Positions 53,408 through 62,495 of a DNA stretch of 64,000 bases are shown here, in pieces. A program made the translations under genes and the position numbers. This DNA comes from Rossellomorea aquimaris TF-12 (lineage in GTDB: Bacteria > Bacillota > Bacilli > Bacillales > Bacillaceae_B): assembly GCF_001648555.1 (NCBI RefSeq), contig NZ_LQXM01000025.1, forward strand, positions 124,001 through 188,000, given 5' to 3'. Positions within the stretch are counted from its first letter, which is position 1, and every line of letters begins with the position of its first letter. The notes beneath the pieces are model-generated. The model was given only the letters and a program-made list of their open reading frames with translations. It did not search any database and was not told the origin of the DNA.

Positions 53408-53932
53408 ATGGATTATATATGGAACTTAATCATTTTATTTATCATGATATATTTTCTCCGACTTCAGGTTCGAAATGAATATGAAATGGAATCAATCAGG
53501 ACTTTTCAACTCAATGGTGAACTATATATTAGAGCTGGTCTGACAAGAAGGATGCTTTCAAATGGAATTGATTTTATCCCATTATTATTTTTTTATTCCA
53601 TAATAGGTAATCTTGGATTTGCTCCACATTTTAAGTTACTATCCATTTTTGGCTTCGCAATTTCATACTATATCTTTTTCATCAGTATTTTTACACAAAC
53701 CCCAGGAGATATGATATTGAAAATTAAAACGATATCACTAACTACAAACCAAAGACTTACGATTAAACAAATCGTAAAGAGGATATTCTTTCATATTGTT
53801 TTATTCCCTACTTTAATTTTAAAAATACCTTTTTTTAGAAGTCAAAAGAAACCCTTTTTGGCTGACAAATTATCGCAGTCGGAAGTAGTACAAGTAAAAA
53901 GTGGTCTCGGTGAAAAGTGGATCAATCGTTAA
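53408..53932 (+). CDS. RDD family membrane protein
   Basis: A 174-residue protein with an N-terminal helix, the RDD-like segment RAGLTRRMLSNGIDFIPLLFFYSII, and the second conserved part TQTPGDMILKIKTISL; C-terminal LADKLSQSEVV keeps the final conserved Asp. Families with this domain are proposed transporters or antiporters; function unknown. The ATG follows GAGGGGG. Divergent from the GGDEF-EAL gene. Confidence 0.8.
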   Translation: MDYIWNLIILFIMIYFLRLQVRNEYEMESIRTFQLNGELYIRAGLTRRMLSNGIDFIPLLFFYSIIGNLGFAPHFKLLSIFGFAISYYIFFISIFTQTPGDMILKIKTISLTTNQRLTIKQIVKRIFFHIVLFPTLILKIPFFRSQKKPFLADKLSQSEVVQVKSGLGEKWINR

Positions 53933-54004
53933 AATGATGGCATACGAACTTCTTTTTTGCTTTAATTGAATATGCGGATGATCAAGTAAGAGTACGATAT
54001 AGTC

Positions 54005-54036
54005 AAAAGACTCGTCGATTTCGACGAGTCTTTTTT
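54005..54036. terminator. bidirectional terminator after RDD gene
   Basis: AAAAGACTCGTCGA / TCGACGAGTCTTTT 14-bp stem between the RDD gene and convergent tdh. Confidence 0.85.
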
Positions 54037-54060
54037 AGGACTTAAAACAGAACCATGTTC

Positions 54061-55002
54061 TTATTTGTTTTTCAGGGTATCCAGCATATCTTTCGTCATT
54101 TTAGCTAAATCGAATTCTGCTTTAAAACCCCATTCCTTCATGGCAGCACTGGAATCAATAGCATTAGGCCAGCTTTCAGCAATGCTTTGACGAACAGGAT
54201 CTACTTCATAATTGAGGGTGAATTCCGGCTGATGTACTTGGATTGCTTTTGCAATATCTTCAGGAGCTACACTCATAGCAGAAACGTTAAAGGAATTTCG
54301 ATGTTCAAGCTTTGAACCATCCGCTTCCATTAAATCAATGATTGCATTTAAAGCATCAGGCATATACATCATATCCATGTGGGTGCCTTCTCCAATGTAA
54401 GAAGTATAACGATTGTTTTTTATCGCTTCATAATATATTTCGACGGCATAATCCGTGGTTCCTCCGCCAGGAAGTGTCTCATAAGAAATAAGACCTGGGA
54501 AGCGAAGTCCTCTAGTATCCACTCCAAATTTATTGAAGTAATAATCAGAAAGAAGTTCCCCTGATACTTTATTTACTCCATACATAGTCGTTGGGCGCAT
54601 AATCGTGTCTTGAGGGGTAGAGTCCTTTGGTGTACTAGGACCGAAAGCTCCGATTGAACTTGGTGTGAAAAATTGACAATCTAGTTCTCTCGCCGTTTCA
54701 AGTGCATTCACCAATCCACCCATATTTAAATTCCATGCTAAGAGAGGCTTTGCTTCAGCTGTCGCCGATAGTAAAGCAGCTAAGTGGATAATCGTATCCA
54801 CGTTGTTTTTCTTAGCAATATCAAACATTTTTTCTGCATCTGTTACATCTAATTTTTCAAACGGTCCGTTTTTTACAACGGCACTGTCTGTTTCCCGAAT
54901 ATCCGTTGCAATGACATTGTCAGAACCGTACACGTGACGAAGCTTTGTTGTAAGCTCAGAACCGATTTGTCCCAATGCTCCTGTAAGTAAGATCTTTTTC
55001 AT
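54061..55002 (-). CDS. tdh: L-threonine 3-dehydrogenase, SDR (epimerase-like) type
   Basis: A 313-residue extended [21 protein letters not shown] (NAD loop), [38 protein letters not shown] (catalytic Ser/Thr), [17 protein letters not shown] (YxxxK) and [30 protein letters not shown], typical of SDR-type threonine dehydrogenases that give 2-amino-3-oxobutyrate. Its neighbour kbl converts that product, which confirms the call. ATG 55002 follows GGAGG; the frame to 55044 is unsupported. Transcribed after kbl in one operon. Confidence 0.93.
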   Translation of the reverse strand: MKKILLTGALGQIGSELTTKLRHVYGSDNVIATDIRETDSAVVKNGPFEKLDVTDAEKMFDIAKKNNVDTIIHLAALLSATAEAKPLLAWNLNMGGLVNALETARELDCQFFTPSSIGAFGPSTPKDSTPQDTIMRPTTMYGVNKVSGELLSDYYFNKFGVDTRGLRFPGLISYETLPGGGTTDYAVEIYYEAIKNNRYTSYIGEGTHMDMMYMPDALNAIIDLMEADGSKLEHRNSFNVSAMSVAPEDIAKAIQVHQPEFTLNYEVDPVRQSIAESWPNAIDSSAAMKEWGFKAEFDLAKMTKDMLDTLKNK

Positions 55003-55100
55003 TGTCGTTCCTCCTGCTTTTACCTTCACTTTTTTTCTATTCAAACAGAGAGGGCTGACTTATATAGCCAGACCCTGTAAAAACATATTTTCAAATGGGA

Positions 55101-56291
55101 TTAAATAATTCCCATCTCTTTCCCTACTTTTTCATAAGCAGCTACTGCCGCATCAAGCATTTCCTTTGTATGTGCCGCAGATGGCATATTTCTCACGCGA
55201 CCTGTACCTCTTGGGACAGTTGGGAACACGATGGATTTCGCATAAACACCTTCTTCGTAAAGACGCTTACTGAAGTCTTGTGTCGCTTTCTCTTCACCGA
55301 TGATAACGGGTGTAATAGGGGTCTCACTATTCCCGATATCAAAGCCTAGCTTTTTAAGCTCTTCTTTTAAGTAACGGCTGTTCTCCCACATGTTATCTTG
55401 TAACTCTGTACTGTTCATGATTAAATCTAATGCTTCTGTACAAGCCGTTACGTCCGCTGGAGTCAGAGATGTTGAGAATAAAAATGGACGAGAGCGGACT
55501 TTTAACCAATCGATTAGGTTTTGAGTTCCTGCTACATAGCCCCCAACGACTCCGATTGCTTTTGATAGAGTTCCCATTTGGAAATCTACTTTATCAGCTA
55601 GTCCAAAGTGTTTAACCGTTCCAGCGCCTTTTCCAAGTACTCCAGAACCGTGAGCGTCATCCACATAAGTCATAATATCGAATTCTTCTGCGATTTCAAC
55701 GATTTCAGGAAGCTTACACACATCGCCATCCATTGAAAATACACCATCCGTAATAATCATTACTTTATTGTATTGTCCAGATTCCGTTGCTTCTTTCGCT
55801 TTCGCACGAAGATCTTCCATGTCTGAATGATTGAATCGAATGATTTTCGCTTTAGATAAACGACATCCATCAATAATTGAGGCATGATTTAATTCATCAG
55901 AAAGAATCGCATCATTTTTATCCATAACCGCTGAAATAGCTGCCATATTACAGTTGAATCCCGATTGATAAGCGATTGCCGCCTCTGTTCCTTTGAATTT
56001 AGCCAGCTTTTCTTCTAATTTCACATGAAGATCTAATGTTCCATTTATCGTACGAACAGCTCCAGAACCAACTCCGTATTCTTTAACGGCTTCAATGGCT
56101 ACCTTCTTTAAACGTTCATCCGTTGCTAACCCAAGATAGTTATTAGAAGATAGGTTTACAAGTTTCTTACCTCCAATCGTAATCATAGGACCGTTTGCAC
56201 CTTGTAAAGGATCAATCTCATTATATAAACCACGTGATTTTAAATCTTCCAGATTTTCCTGTAGAAAATGATCTAATGTTTTACTTGTCAT
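55101..56291 (-). CDS. kbl: glycine C-acetyltransferase (2-amino-3-ketobutyrate CoA ligase)
   Basis: PLP-dependent alpha-oxoamine synthase of 396 residues. [62 protein letters not shown] (Asp/His cofactor contacts) and [14 protein letters not shown] (PLP Lys). Cleaves 2-amino-3-oxobutyrate with CoA to glycine and acetyl-CoA; with tdh it degrades threonine. The ATG follows GAGGAGG. A 14/15 cre site just upstream suggests catabolite repression. Confidence 0.95.
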   Translation of the reverse strand: MTSKTLDHFLQENLEDLKSRGLYNEIDPLQGANGPMITIGGKKLVNLSSNNYLGLATDERLKKVAIEAVKEYGVGSGAVRTINGTLDLHVKLEEKLAKFKGTEAAIAYQSGFNCNMAAISAVMDKNDAILSDELNHASIIDGCRLSKAKIIRFNHSDMEDLRAKAKEATESGQYNKVMIITDGVFSMDGDVCKLPEIVEIAEEFDIMTYVDDAHGSGVLGKGAGTVKHFGLADKVDFQMGTLSKAIGVVGGYVAGTQNLIDWLKVRSRPFLFSTSLTPADVTACTEALDLIMNSTELQDNMWENSRYLKEELKKLGFDIGNSETPITPVIIGEEKATQDFSKRLYEEGVYAKSIVFPTVPRGTGRVRNMPSAAHTKEMLDAAVAAYEKVGKEMGII

Positions 56292-56312
56292 TTCAGATTC
56301 CTCCTCATTTTA

Positions 56313-56327
56313 TGTAAACGCTTTAAA
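56313..56327 (-). promoter_or_regulatory. CcpA cre upstream of kbl-tdh
   Basis: TTTAAAGCGTTTACA on the minus strand matches cre (WTGNAARCGNWWWCA) at all positions but one and lies 22-36 bp before the kbl start, where CcpA would act as a roadblock or repressor. An ACTAGT-rich inverted repeat lies further upstream. Confidence 0.65.
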
Positions 56328-56474
56328 AACAAATGTCCACTCCAAAAAAACATAATTATAAGGATCGTTCATTATAGTTACTAGTTATTACTCTAATTAC
56401 TAGTTTAACATGTTTTTTTCTGATGGACAAAATTATTCAAAAATACCATCTCATTTAGTAGTGTTCCCGATAAG

Positions 56475-56511
56475 TAAAAAAAGCTACAGTTTTTCTTGCG
56501 TAAACTGTAGC
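56475..56511 (-). terminator. terminator of the SelU-like gene
   Basis: GCTACAGTTT / AAACTGTAGC perfect 10-bp stem followed by T7 on the minus strand, 22 bp after the stop. Its presence argues that the gene is a maintained unit. Confidence 0.85.
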
Positions 56512-56532
56512 AGAGAACCAAAAAAAGTAGGC

Positions 56533-57087
56533 TTATAAGAGTTTTTCATCAATCATTTTTAAGACCGTTTTTAATGAAGCATGATCCTCAGGAGACTGAT
56601 CCACATGCTTCCATACCACATTTCCTTTATCGTTAAAGAGAAATGTAGCTCCTTGAATAAACACATCTTGTGTTTTCATGGATTTTTGAACAAATCTCTT
56701 TTGACTTTGATCATCAGGAAAGAAGTTTTTCACTTTTCCCGTAACAAAGCCAAACAAAGCTTTTGAAAGGAGCTTCCATTTTGCCATGGTAACAGTTCCT
56801 GCTTGTCTATATCCCTCTCGCTTTGGGTCGCCATATATAGGAAATGGAAACGGACCAAAGGCTTCTATAAATTGATCTACAAAACTCCCTTTAGATGGAG
56901 CGATGATGATCACCTGAACATCTCGTTGATTAAATTTTTCCACGGACTCACGCAACTGCATGAGGTAATTCCGACAAACGGGTCAGCCAAGGTGACGAAC
57001 ATAAATAACGGCGGACTTTTGATTTTGAAGCAGTGATTGAATATTAACCTGTTCACTTGCATTGGGTTGTTCTAAACTAAAGTTCAT
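56533..57087 (-). CDS. AhpC/TSA_2 (SelU-like) thiol oxidoreductase, candidate selenoprotein with in-frame TGA
   Basis: The frame opens at ATG 57087 (MNFSLEQPNASEQVNIQSLL, GGAGGG 7 bp upstream) and continues to TAA at 56533, interrupted only by TGA at 56983-56985 (codon 35). Reading TGA as Sec (U) gives SAVIYVRHLGUPVCRNYLMQ: a UxxC in place of the redox CxxC of this peroxiredoxin-like family, followed by LRESVEKFNQRDVQVIIIAPS and the rest of the fold; total 184 residues. Members in eukaryotes (SelU) carry Sec at this site. A SECIS-like hairpin lies at the correct distance and the gene has its own terminator. Default callers would start at Met43 and lose the active site. Alternative: a nonsense mutation of a Cys codon. 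Role inferred: thiol/peroxide redox. Confidence 0.75.
56947..56964 (-). promoter_or_regulatory. candidate bacterial SECIS element
   Basis: On the minus-strand mRNA CUCAUGC-AGUU-GCGUGAG forms a perfect 7-bp stem (one G-U) with a tetraloop; an extra GGA/UCC helix can stack below after a bulge. The apical loop begins 26 nt after the UGA (allowed 16-37) and has G as its second base, as the bacterial SECIS model requires; E. coli fdhF has loop AGGUCU between GC pairs in the same way. Confidence 0.7.
56983..56985 (-). other. in-frame TGA, candidate selenocysteine codon
   Basis: TGA at codon 35 replaces the first Cys of the GCPxC motif (context HLG-TGA-PVC). It is the only in-frame stop in the 184-codon reading frame. 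Confidence 0.75.
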
Positions 57088-57250
57088 TTCATACCCTCCA
57101 AATCGCACTTTATTCTCTTATCTTACCTAATAGTGGGAAGAAGAATCAACGAGAAAGGATTCAACTGTCATAAACCGTTCAAATTAGTATGTGAAACAGT
57201 GAGCAATCTTAAGGTAAAATAAACGTATTCCATACAAGCAGGTGAAAGAA

Positions 57251-58885
57251 ATGAATATTTTCGAGCTAATCACATCTATAACACCAATCATTGCGGTCTT
57301 TGTTTTTCTTGTCATTATTCGTTTACCCGCCTCCATCGCCATGCCAATAAGCTTCCTTGCTACCACTATACTTGGCCTCGCTTTTTGGAAAATACCCATT
57401 ATTCAAATAGGGGCTGCTACGATTGAAGGAATGATCATTGCCATCTCTATTCTTTGGATAGTTTTTGGAGCGATTTTACTTCTTAATACCCTAAATCATA
57501 GTGGAGCCATGGATGCCATAAGAAATGGCTTTTCTGAAATTTCCCCAGACCGGCGTGTTCAATTAATTATTATCGCTTGGTTATTTGGATCATTTATTGA
57601 AGGTGCTGCTGGATTTGGTACTCCCGCTGCCCTTGGAGCTCCTTTATTAGTTGCATTAGGCTTTCCTCCGTTGGCAGCCGTATCCTTAGCCCTCATCGCT
57701 GATAGTAGTGCTGTTTCTTTCGGTGCCGTCGGTACTCCTGTTATGGTGGGGATCGATCAAGGACTAAGACAGGGAGGAACTTTAGCAGACCAAGTTGCTC
57801 ATACAATTGAAGATCAATCTATGTTAGATTATCTTGCCGGGATTGCAGGTCAAGCTGTTAGTATTGATATGTTTATCGGGAGCTTTATTCCTTTATTTCT
57901 TGTGATGATACTCACTCGTTTTTTTGGTCAAAATCATTCTTGGAAGGAAGGACTCGCCCTTTGGAAATTCTCACTTTTTTCCGGGTTCTCCTTTACGGTG
58001 CCTGCATTACTGGTAGCCATCTTCCTAGGACCTGAATTCCCATCCATTATTGGTGGATTAGTGGGATTAGGTATTGTTGTACCCGCAGCGAAGAGAGGGT
58101 TTTTATTACCTGAGCACACTTGGGACTTTACGGATCAGCCTAAAGTGGCGAAAGCAGCCCCAGGTGAAATGAATATGCCCATTTGGTTAGCATGGACTCC
58201 TTATACTCTTGTGGCGTTACTTTTGGTCTTAACAAGACTTGATATTCTTCCCTTTAAAGGATGGCTTCGCAGCCTGAAAATAGGTTGGACTACTATTTTA
58301 GGTACAGAGATTTCTACTCAATTTGAGCCACTTTATTTACCAGGCACCATTTTTATTTTCGTTATGCTTATGACCGTTTTGATCCACCGAATGGCAAAAG
58401 GGGAAGTAATAGATACACTTGCCCAATCAATCAGTGGTATGAAAAGCAGTATGATTTCGTTGATGGCTGCAGTTCCTATGGTGAGAATTTTCATTAATTC
58501 CGGTGTAAATAACAGTGAGCTTCTAAGCATGCCAATGGAATTAGCTACTGCTGTGTCTGGATTAGTTGGAGAAGGATGGCCATTTGTTGCTCCACTCATC
58601 GGGGCGTTAGGATCCTTCATATCCGGGAGTGCTACCTTTAGTAATATGATGTTCTCTCTCTTCCAGTTTAGTGTAGCAGACAAAATTGGAGTAGATCATC
58701 AAGTCATTTTATCTCTCCAAGTGCTTGGAGCAAACGCTGGAAATATGGTCTGCGTCCTAAACGTCGTAGCCGCCGCTTCCGTCGTCCAACTAAGCGGCAA
58801 AGAAGGACAAATCATTCGTATAACCGTACTCCCTATGCTCATCTACGTTCTCCTCTCCGGTATCATCGGCGCCATCATCCTGTAA
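57251..58885 (+). CDS. lldP: L-lactate permease
   Basis: A 544-residue LctP family transporter with about 12-13 helices. Signatures: [69 protein letters not shown] and [32 protein letters not shown], ending [24 protein letters not shown]. It imports lactate (or glycolate) with protons. ATG 57251 follows AGGTG; GTG 57242 overlaps it. Divergent from the SelU-like gene across 163 bp; no clear cre found. Followed by a GGTCCGTCCCTC terminator. Confidence 0.94.
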   Translation: MNIFELITSITPIIAVFVFLVIIRLPASIAMPISFLATTILGLAFWKIPIIQIGAATIEGMIIAISILWIVFGAILLLNTLNHSGAMDAIRNGFSEISPDRRVQLIIIAWLFGSFIEGAAGFGTPAALGAPLLVALGFPPLAAVSLALIADSSAVSFGAVGTPVMVGIDQGLRQGGTLADQVAHTIEDQSMLDYLAGIAGQAVSIDMFIGSFIPLFLVMILTRFFGQNHSWKEGLALWKFSLFSGFSFTVPALLVAIFLGPEFPSIIGGLVGLGIVVPAAKRGFLLPEHTWDFTDQPKVAKAAPGEMNMPIWLAWTPYTLVALLLVLTRLDILPFKGWLRSLKIGWTTILGTEISTQFEPLYLPGTIFIFVMLMTVLIHRMAKGEVIDTLAQSISGMKSSMISLMAAVPMVRIFINSGVNNSELLSMPMELATAVSGLVGEGWPFVAPLIGALGSFISGSATFSNMMFSLFQFSVADKIGVDHQVILSLQVLGANAGNMVCVLNVVAAASVVQLSGKEGQIIRITVLPMLIYVLLSGIIGAIIL

Positions 58886-58889
58886 GAAT

Positions 58890-58960
58890 AGAGGGACGGA
58901 CCTCTTCTAAGAGCAAATGCTGTTATTATGCGCATTTACTCTTAAGAGGTCCGTCCCTCA
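58890..58960 (+). terminator. lldP terminator with GGTCCGTCCCTC arms
   Basis: GAGGGACGGACCTCTT (58891-58906) and AAGAGGTCCGTCCCTC (58944-58959) form a long stem with a further AAGAG/CTCTT pairing inside, followed by AAAATTT. It is the only distant member of the element family clustered at 10.3-16.7 kb. Confidence 0.75.
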
Positions 58961-58978
58961 AAATTTATTTGAACAGGT

Positions 58979-60151
58979 TTATGCATGTTGGTTGATTCGT
59001 TGTTCCAGGATGACTTGGTGCATTCTGCGTAGGGCAAGGTCGATTCGTTCTTTTGGGCAGGCGATGTTCATCCGGACAAATTTGTTTCCACTACTCCCGA
59101 ATTTGAAGCCTTCATCAAATTTGACTTTCGCTTTTTCTAAGAAGAAGGTGCACAGTTCTTCGGATTCCATTCCTAATTTAGAACAGTCGATCCAAATAAG
59201 ATGAGTTGCTTGTGGAACAATCCCTTTAAGTTCCGGCAGATGCTGTTCTAAATAATTTAAAACATACTGCTTGTTTTCTTCTAATACCATTTGCAATTCC
59301 CTTAACCAAGGCTCCCCTTCTTCATATGCCGCAATCGTTCCTTCAATACCAAACACATTCGGACGCATCAGCCCGAAGCCTGTAAGCTTTTCATTGTATT
59401 GATCCCTTAAGTCTTTATTTGGAATTAAAAGAATGGACGTTTGAAGTCCTGCGATATTAAAGGTTTTACTTGGTGCTGCACAAAGAATACTTTTTTCTAA
59501 AATACGGTCATTATTTTTAAACAAAGGAATATGTTCATACCCTTCATAAACTAGATCTCCGTGCATTTCATCTGAAATCACCCATAGATCATGCCTTAAG
59601 GCTATGTCCCCGATTCTCTCCAGCTCATCCCTTGTCCACACTCGACCAACGGGATTATGGGGACTGCAAAGAATAAGAAGCTTTGTTTTAGCATGACGAG
59701 CTTTCTCCTCTAAGTCTTGAAAATCGATGGAGTATTCTCCATCTTTATAGAGAAGGGTGTTGTTTATGATTGAACAGCCGTGATTTTCAATCGTACTATA
59801 AAAAGGGTAATACACTGGAGATTGAATAATTACACCATCACCAGGCTTTGTTAACACAGACAATAAGACGTTGATTCCTGGTATAATACCAGGACTGAAG
59901 CTAATCCAATCCTTATTGATTTCCATATTAAAACGCTTCTTCCACCAAGAAATAATGGAATTAAAGTAACGCTCACTAAAGGTTGAATAGCCGTATATCC
60001 CATGCTGTGCTTTTCTATTTAATGCTTCAACAATGGCAGGTGAAACTTGAAAGTCCATATCCGCAATACACATGGGTATAACGTCCTCTATAGGGAAAGA
60101 CCATTTAACAGAGTGTGTATTCGACCTCTCGATGCAATCATTCCAATTCAT
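58979..60151 (-). CDS. patB: PatB/MalY-type C-S lyase aminotransferase
   Basis: A 390-residue class I/II aminotransferase of the MalY/PatB group. MCIADMDFQVSPAIVEALNRKAQHGIYGYS, SPGIIPGINVLL, CSPHNPVGRVWTRDELERIG, VISDEMHGDLVYEG (Asp for PLP N1) and AAPSKTFNIAGLQTS (PLP Lys) are all present. PatB of B. subtilis has cystathionine beta-lyase activity. The same family includes enzymes for other sulfur amino acids, so the substrate is tentative. ATG after GGGGG. Confidence 0.9.
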   Translation of the reverse strand: MNWNDCIERSNTHSVKWSFPIEDVIPMCIADMDFQVSPAIVEALNRKAQHGIYGYSTFSERYFNSIISWWKKRFNMEINKDWISFSPGIIPGINVLLSVLTKPGDGVIIQSPVYYPFYSTIENHGCSIINNTLLYKDGEYSIDFQDLEEKARHAKTKLLILCSPHNPVGRVWTRDELERIGDIALRHDLWVISDEMHGDLVYEGYEHIPLFKNNDRILEKSILCAAPSKTFNIAGLQTSILLIPNKDLRDQYNEKLTGFGLMRPNVFGIEGTIAAYEEGEPWLRELQMVLEENKQYVLNYLEQHLPELKGIVPQATHLIWIDCSKLGMESEELCTFFLEKAKVKFDEGFKFGSSGNKFVRMNIACPKERIDLALRRMHQVILEQRINQHA

Positions 60152-60285
60152 TCACGAACCCCCCTATTGCTTATATGTCTTTACTTTATACTATCTTGGG
60201 TGAAGGGTGAACACCTAATGAATAAATGGGAGAATCTTCATCAGGTCTTCATTACTTCCGAATCATATTTAAAAGGAAAGGGTCA

Positions 60286-60984
60286 CTACTGTCCGACTGA
60301 TTTCCCTTCCTTTTCTGCCTTCTTAATATGCTTCAATCCTTCTCTAGTACTAAGAGGGGCTAATTCATTTGTCGTAATAAACTGGAAAACACCTTTTGGG
60401 TTTGTTTTTGAGTATTCTCTTAATGCCCACCCAATCGCTTTTTGAATAAAAAATTCCTTTGAATCCCGGTGTAGGAGTATGTATCGAAACAATCGAGATT
60501 GATCTGTGTTTTCTTTGTACTTCAACTGATGAAGTATGGAGATTCGATTCAGCCACATATTCTCTGACTTGATCCATTTTTCTAAGTAAGCGTCGTCGTC
60601 TTCAGTACGATAGATTTTTCCTACTAGGTTTGAAGCAATATGGTCAATCGTATCCCACCATGATTTTTCGATAGCCAGTTCTTCTAAAAGAGATAAATGC
60701 TCCTTTTTTAAATGCCTCGATTGTTTATCTAAAAGGGTTAGGGCTATATATTGGCATTCTCTTTGAGGCTCAGCCCATAGAGAACGAACAATGTCAGGTA
60801 ACTCTTCAACAGACGGCTTACCGTTCTCCTTAAGAAAATCTCTAAGGAGGATTGTTCGTTCCGGTGTTTTAATGCCAAAAAAATCGAACTGATTCCTCAT
60901 ATATGCTTCCATCGCTTCACGGTTTTCATCGTTTTGATGTCCTTTTAATTGAGCAATGAGTTTATCGGCATAGTTATGATTCAT
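60286..60984 (-). CDS. DNA alkylation repair protein (AlkD-like)
   Basis: A 232-residue HEAT-like repeat DNA glycosylase of the AlkD family: AYMRNQFDFFGIKTPERTILLRDFL, LWAEPQRECQYIALTLLD, SWWDTIDHIASNLVG (catalytic Asp and aromatic Trp contacts), and FFIQKAIGWALREYSKTNP. Excises 3-methyladenine and 7-methylguanine bases. ATG 60984 (MNHNYADKL) after AGGAG; the reading to 61041 is unsupported. Overlaps the end of the small zinc-ribbon gene by 11 bp, so translation is coupled. Confidence 0.9.
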   Translation of the reverse strand: MNHNYADKLIAQLKGHQNDENREAMEAYMRNQFDFFGIKTPERTILLRDFLKENGKPSVEELPDIVRSLWAEPQRECQYIALTLLDKQSRHLKKEHLSLLEELAIEKSWWDTIDHIASNLVGKIYRTEDDDAYLEKWIKSENMWLNRISILHQLKYKENTDQSRLFRYILLHRDSKEFFIQKAIGWALREYSKTNPKGVFQFITTNELAPLSTREGLKHIKKAEKEGKSVGQ

Positions 60985-61126
60985 GTGGATTCTCCTCTTC
61001 TTGTTTTTGTTCTTGGCATGCAAAACAGCTATTTTTTCCATTTTCTACATTTACTCCATTAAAGAAACCATCCAAACAATATATTGGCTTATGACAAAGG
61101 TAGCAGTAGTCCACAAGCTCTTTCAT
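60974..61126 (-). CDS. small double-CxxC (zinc ribbon-like) protein
   Basis: A 50-residue frame from ATG 61126 to TAA 60974: MKELVDYCYLCHKPIYCLDG, then VNVENGKNSCFACQEQKQ and an acidic tail. Two CxxC pairs (8/11 and 34/37) plus Cys17 suggest a zinc ribbon. It starts 3 bp after the DinB-like stop and overlaps alkD by 11 bp, so it sits in one operon. The ribosome site (AGGGAT) is weak, suggesting coupling to the upstream gene. Function unknown; too short for usual gene calling. Confidence 0.7.
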   Translation of the reverse strand: MKELVDYCYLCHKPIYCLDGFFNGVNVENGKNSCFACQEQKQEEENPHES

Positions 61127-61129
61127 TTT

Positions 61130-61612
61130 TTAACGGATCCCTATTTCTCTCAAATAGTAAATATAATCCGTAGGAACACTCTTTTCTCCTAGCTGCCAAA
61201 GCATAGCCGTTATATTTCCACGATGATAGGTTCCGTGATTGATGATATGATATAGAATTTCTGTTGTCGTATGGGTAAAGGCATCTCCTAAGGAATTTAC
61301 GTAGGCAATTTCCTGAGAAGAATCTCCGTTCAATTCATACCAACTCATCATGTCTTTTTGAAGCTCATTGAAACGAGACTCACATTCTACTATCTCTTGA
61401 AATCCTTCTACCTCGATAGGATAGGAAAGCTCCTGCAAGCGTGAAAACCACAAGGCATCAACTTCGTACATATGAAACAGTGTCCTTTCAATGGATGGGA
61501 ACACACTTTGTAACTTCTGATGAAAAATAGTTTCTGGTAGTGTTTGTATATAACTTACTAGTTTATTAGTTGCCCATACGTGATAATGAATATCCGATTT
61601 CGTTATTGTCAT
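61130..61612 (-). CDS. DinB family protein
   Basis: A 160-residue four-helix-bundle DinB/YfiT-like protein. HYHVWATNKLVSYI at the N-terminus, His near residue 47 (LFHMYEVDALW) and HIINHGTYHRGNITAML (HxxxH at the C-terminal helix) form the metal-binding triad. The superfamily includes bacillithiol/mycothiol-dependent transferases; in a bacillithiol organism an S-transferase role is possible, not proven. ATG after AGGAG. First gene of the dinB / zinc ribbon / alkD operon. Confidence 0.87.
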   Translation of the reverse strand: MTITKSDIHYHVWATNKLVSYIQTLPETIFHQKLQSVFPSIERTLFHMYEVDALWFSRLQELSYPIEVEGFQEIVECESRFNELQKDMMSWYELNGDSSQEIAYVNSLGDAFTHTTTEILYHIINHGTYHRGNITAMLWQLGEKSVPTDYIYYLREIGIR

Positions 61613-61682
61613 ATTTCTACACTCTCCTGTATTTCGTTCTCTATACTTACTTCTTTCTTTATCGAGAAATACCTTTTCAATA

Positions 61683-61735
61683 TAAAAAAAGAGACAACCC
61701 TTTTAACTCGCTAAAGGATTATCTCTTTTCGTACT
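61683..61735 (-). terminator. terminator overlapping the end of the YczE gene
   Basis: AAAAGAGATAATCC / GGGTTGTCTCTTTT imperfect stem on the minus strand followed by T7; its 5' arm lies in the last codons of the gene. Confidence 0.65.
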
Positions 61736-62347
61736 TTGCTTCATCATTAAGAAATGTAATAGCTTTTTACTTTGAGGGAGTGAAAAGCCAACAATGGAGC
61801 CAATCCCTAATGCAATGATAACGGTCCCTATACCAACAGGCCCGCCTAATAGCCAACCAAAGAAGAAGACAATCACTTCCATTCCATTTCGTACCCATTG
61901 AACCTTCCATCCGGTCTTTTCCACTACCAGAAGCATTAAACTATCTCTTGGTCCTGCTCCTAAATCTGCTGAAACATAAAGTCCGATTCCATAGCCTAAT
62001 ACAATAATCCCTATCCCAAATACAATGGATTGGGCCAAAAGAGATTGTGGATTCGGTATGACATAATTAAAGAAATCTATAAAAATACCAATGAGTAGCA
62101 TATTTAAAAAGGCACCGATTTTCGGAAATGATTTTGTTCCAATGCCTGTTATAAGTAAAATTAAAAACCCTGCGATAATCGACCATGTTCCTATGGTGAG
62201 GCCAAGCTGTTTAAACAATCCGTAATGAAACACATCCCAAGGTCCAATACCTAGGTCTTTCCCTTTAATCGTTAACGTAATTCCAAAGGCAAGCACCATA
62301 AGACCAACAAAGAAAAACGTCCAGCGTAAAGCGGTCTCTTTATTCAT
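61703..62347 (-). CDS. YczE/YyaS/YitT family membrane protein
   Basis: A 214-residue membrane protein with about five helices. FVGLMVLAFGITLTIKGKDLGIGPWDVFHYGLFKQLGLTIGTWSI is the characteristic YczE N-terminal motif, and YVSADLGAGPRDSLMLLVVEKTGWKVQWVRNGMEVIVFFFGWLLGG is its internal repeat. B. subtilis YczE is required, by an unknown route, for bacillaene/surfactin-type production; transport function unproven. The ATG follows GAAGGG. Monocistronic. Confidence 0.85.
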   Translation of the reverse strand: MNKETALRWTFFFVGLMVLAFGITLTIKGKDLGIGPWDVFHYGLFKQLGLTIGTWSIIAGFLILLITGIGTKSFPKIGAFLNMLLIGIFIDFFNYVIPNPQSLLAQSIVFGIGIIVLGYGIGLYVSADLGAGPRDSLMLLVVEKTGWKVQWVRNGMEVIVFFFGWLLGGPVGIGTVIIALGIGSIVGFSLPQSKKLLHFLMMKQSTKRDNPLAS

Positions 62348-62468
62348 GAAAATCCCTTCCTACACCATAATGTATTTCTTAACCCGGATAACTGTAACAC
62401 AGAACAGGGAACAAAAAAATTCCATAAAACCTATGGGGTTGGTAGGGATAAAGAAAGGTTGAAGACAT

Positions 62469-62492
62469 AAAAAAAGGGGCCATAGCCCCTTT
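62469..62492 (-). terminator. tadC terminator
   Basis: AAAGGGGC / GCCCCTTT 8-bp stem, 4-nt loop, T-run on the minus strand, just after the tadC stop. Confidence 0.88.
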
Positions 62493-62495
62493 TCA

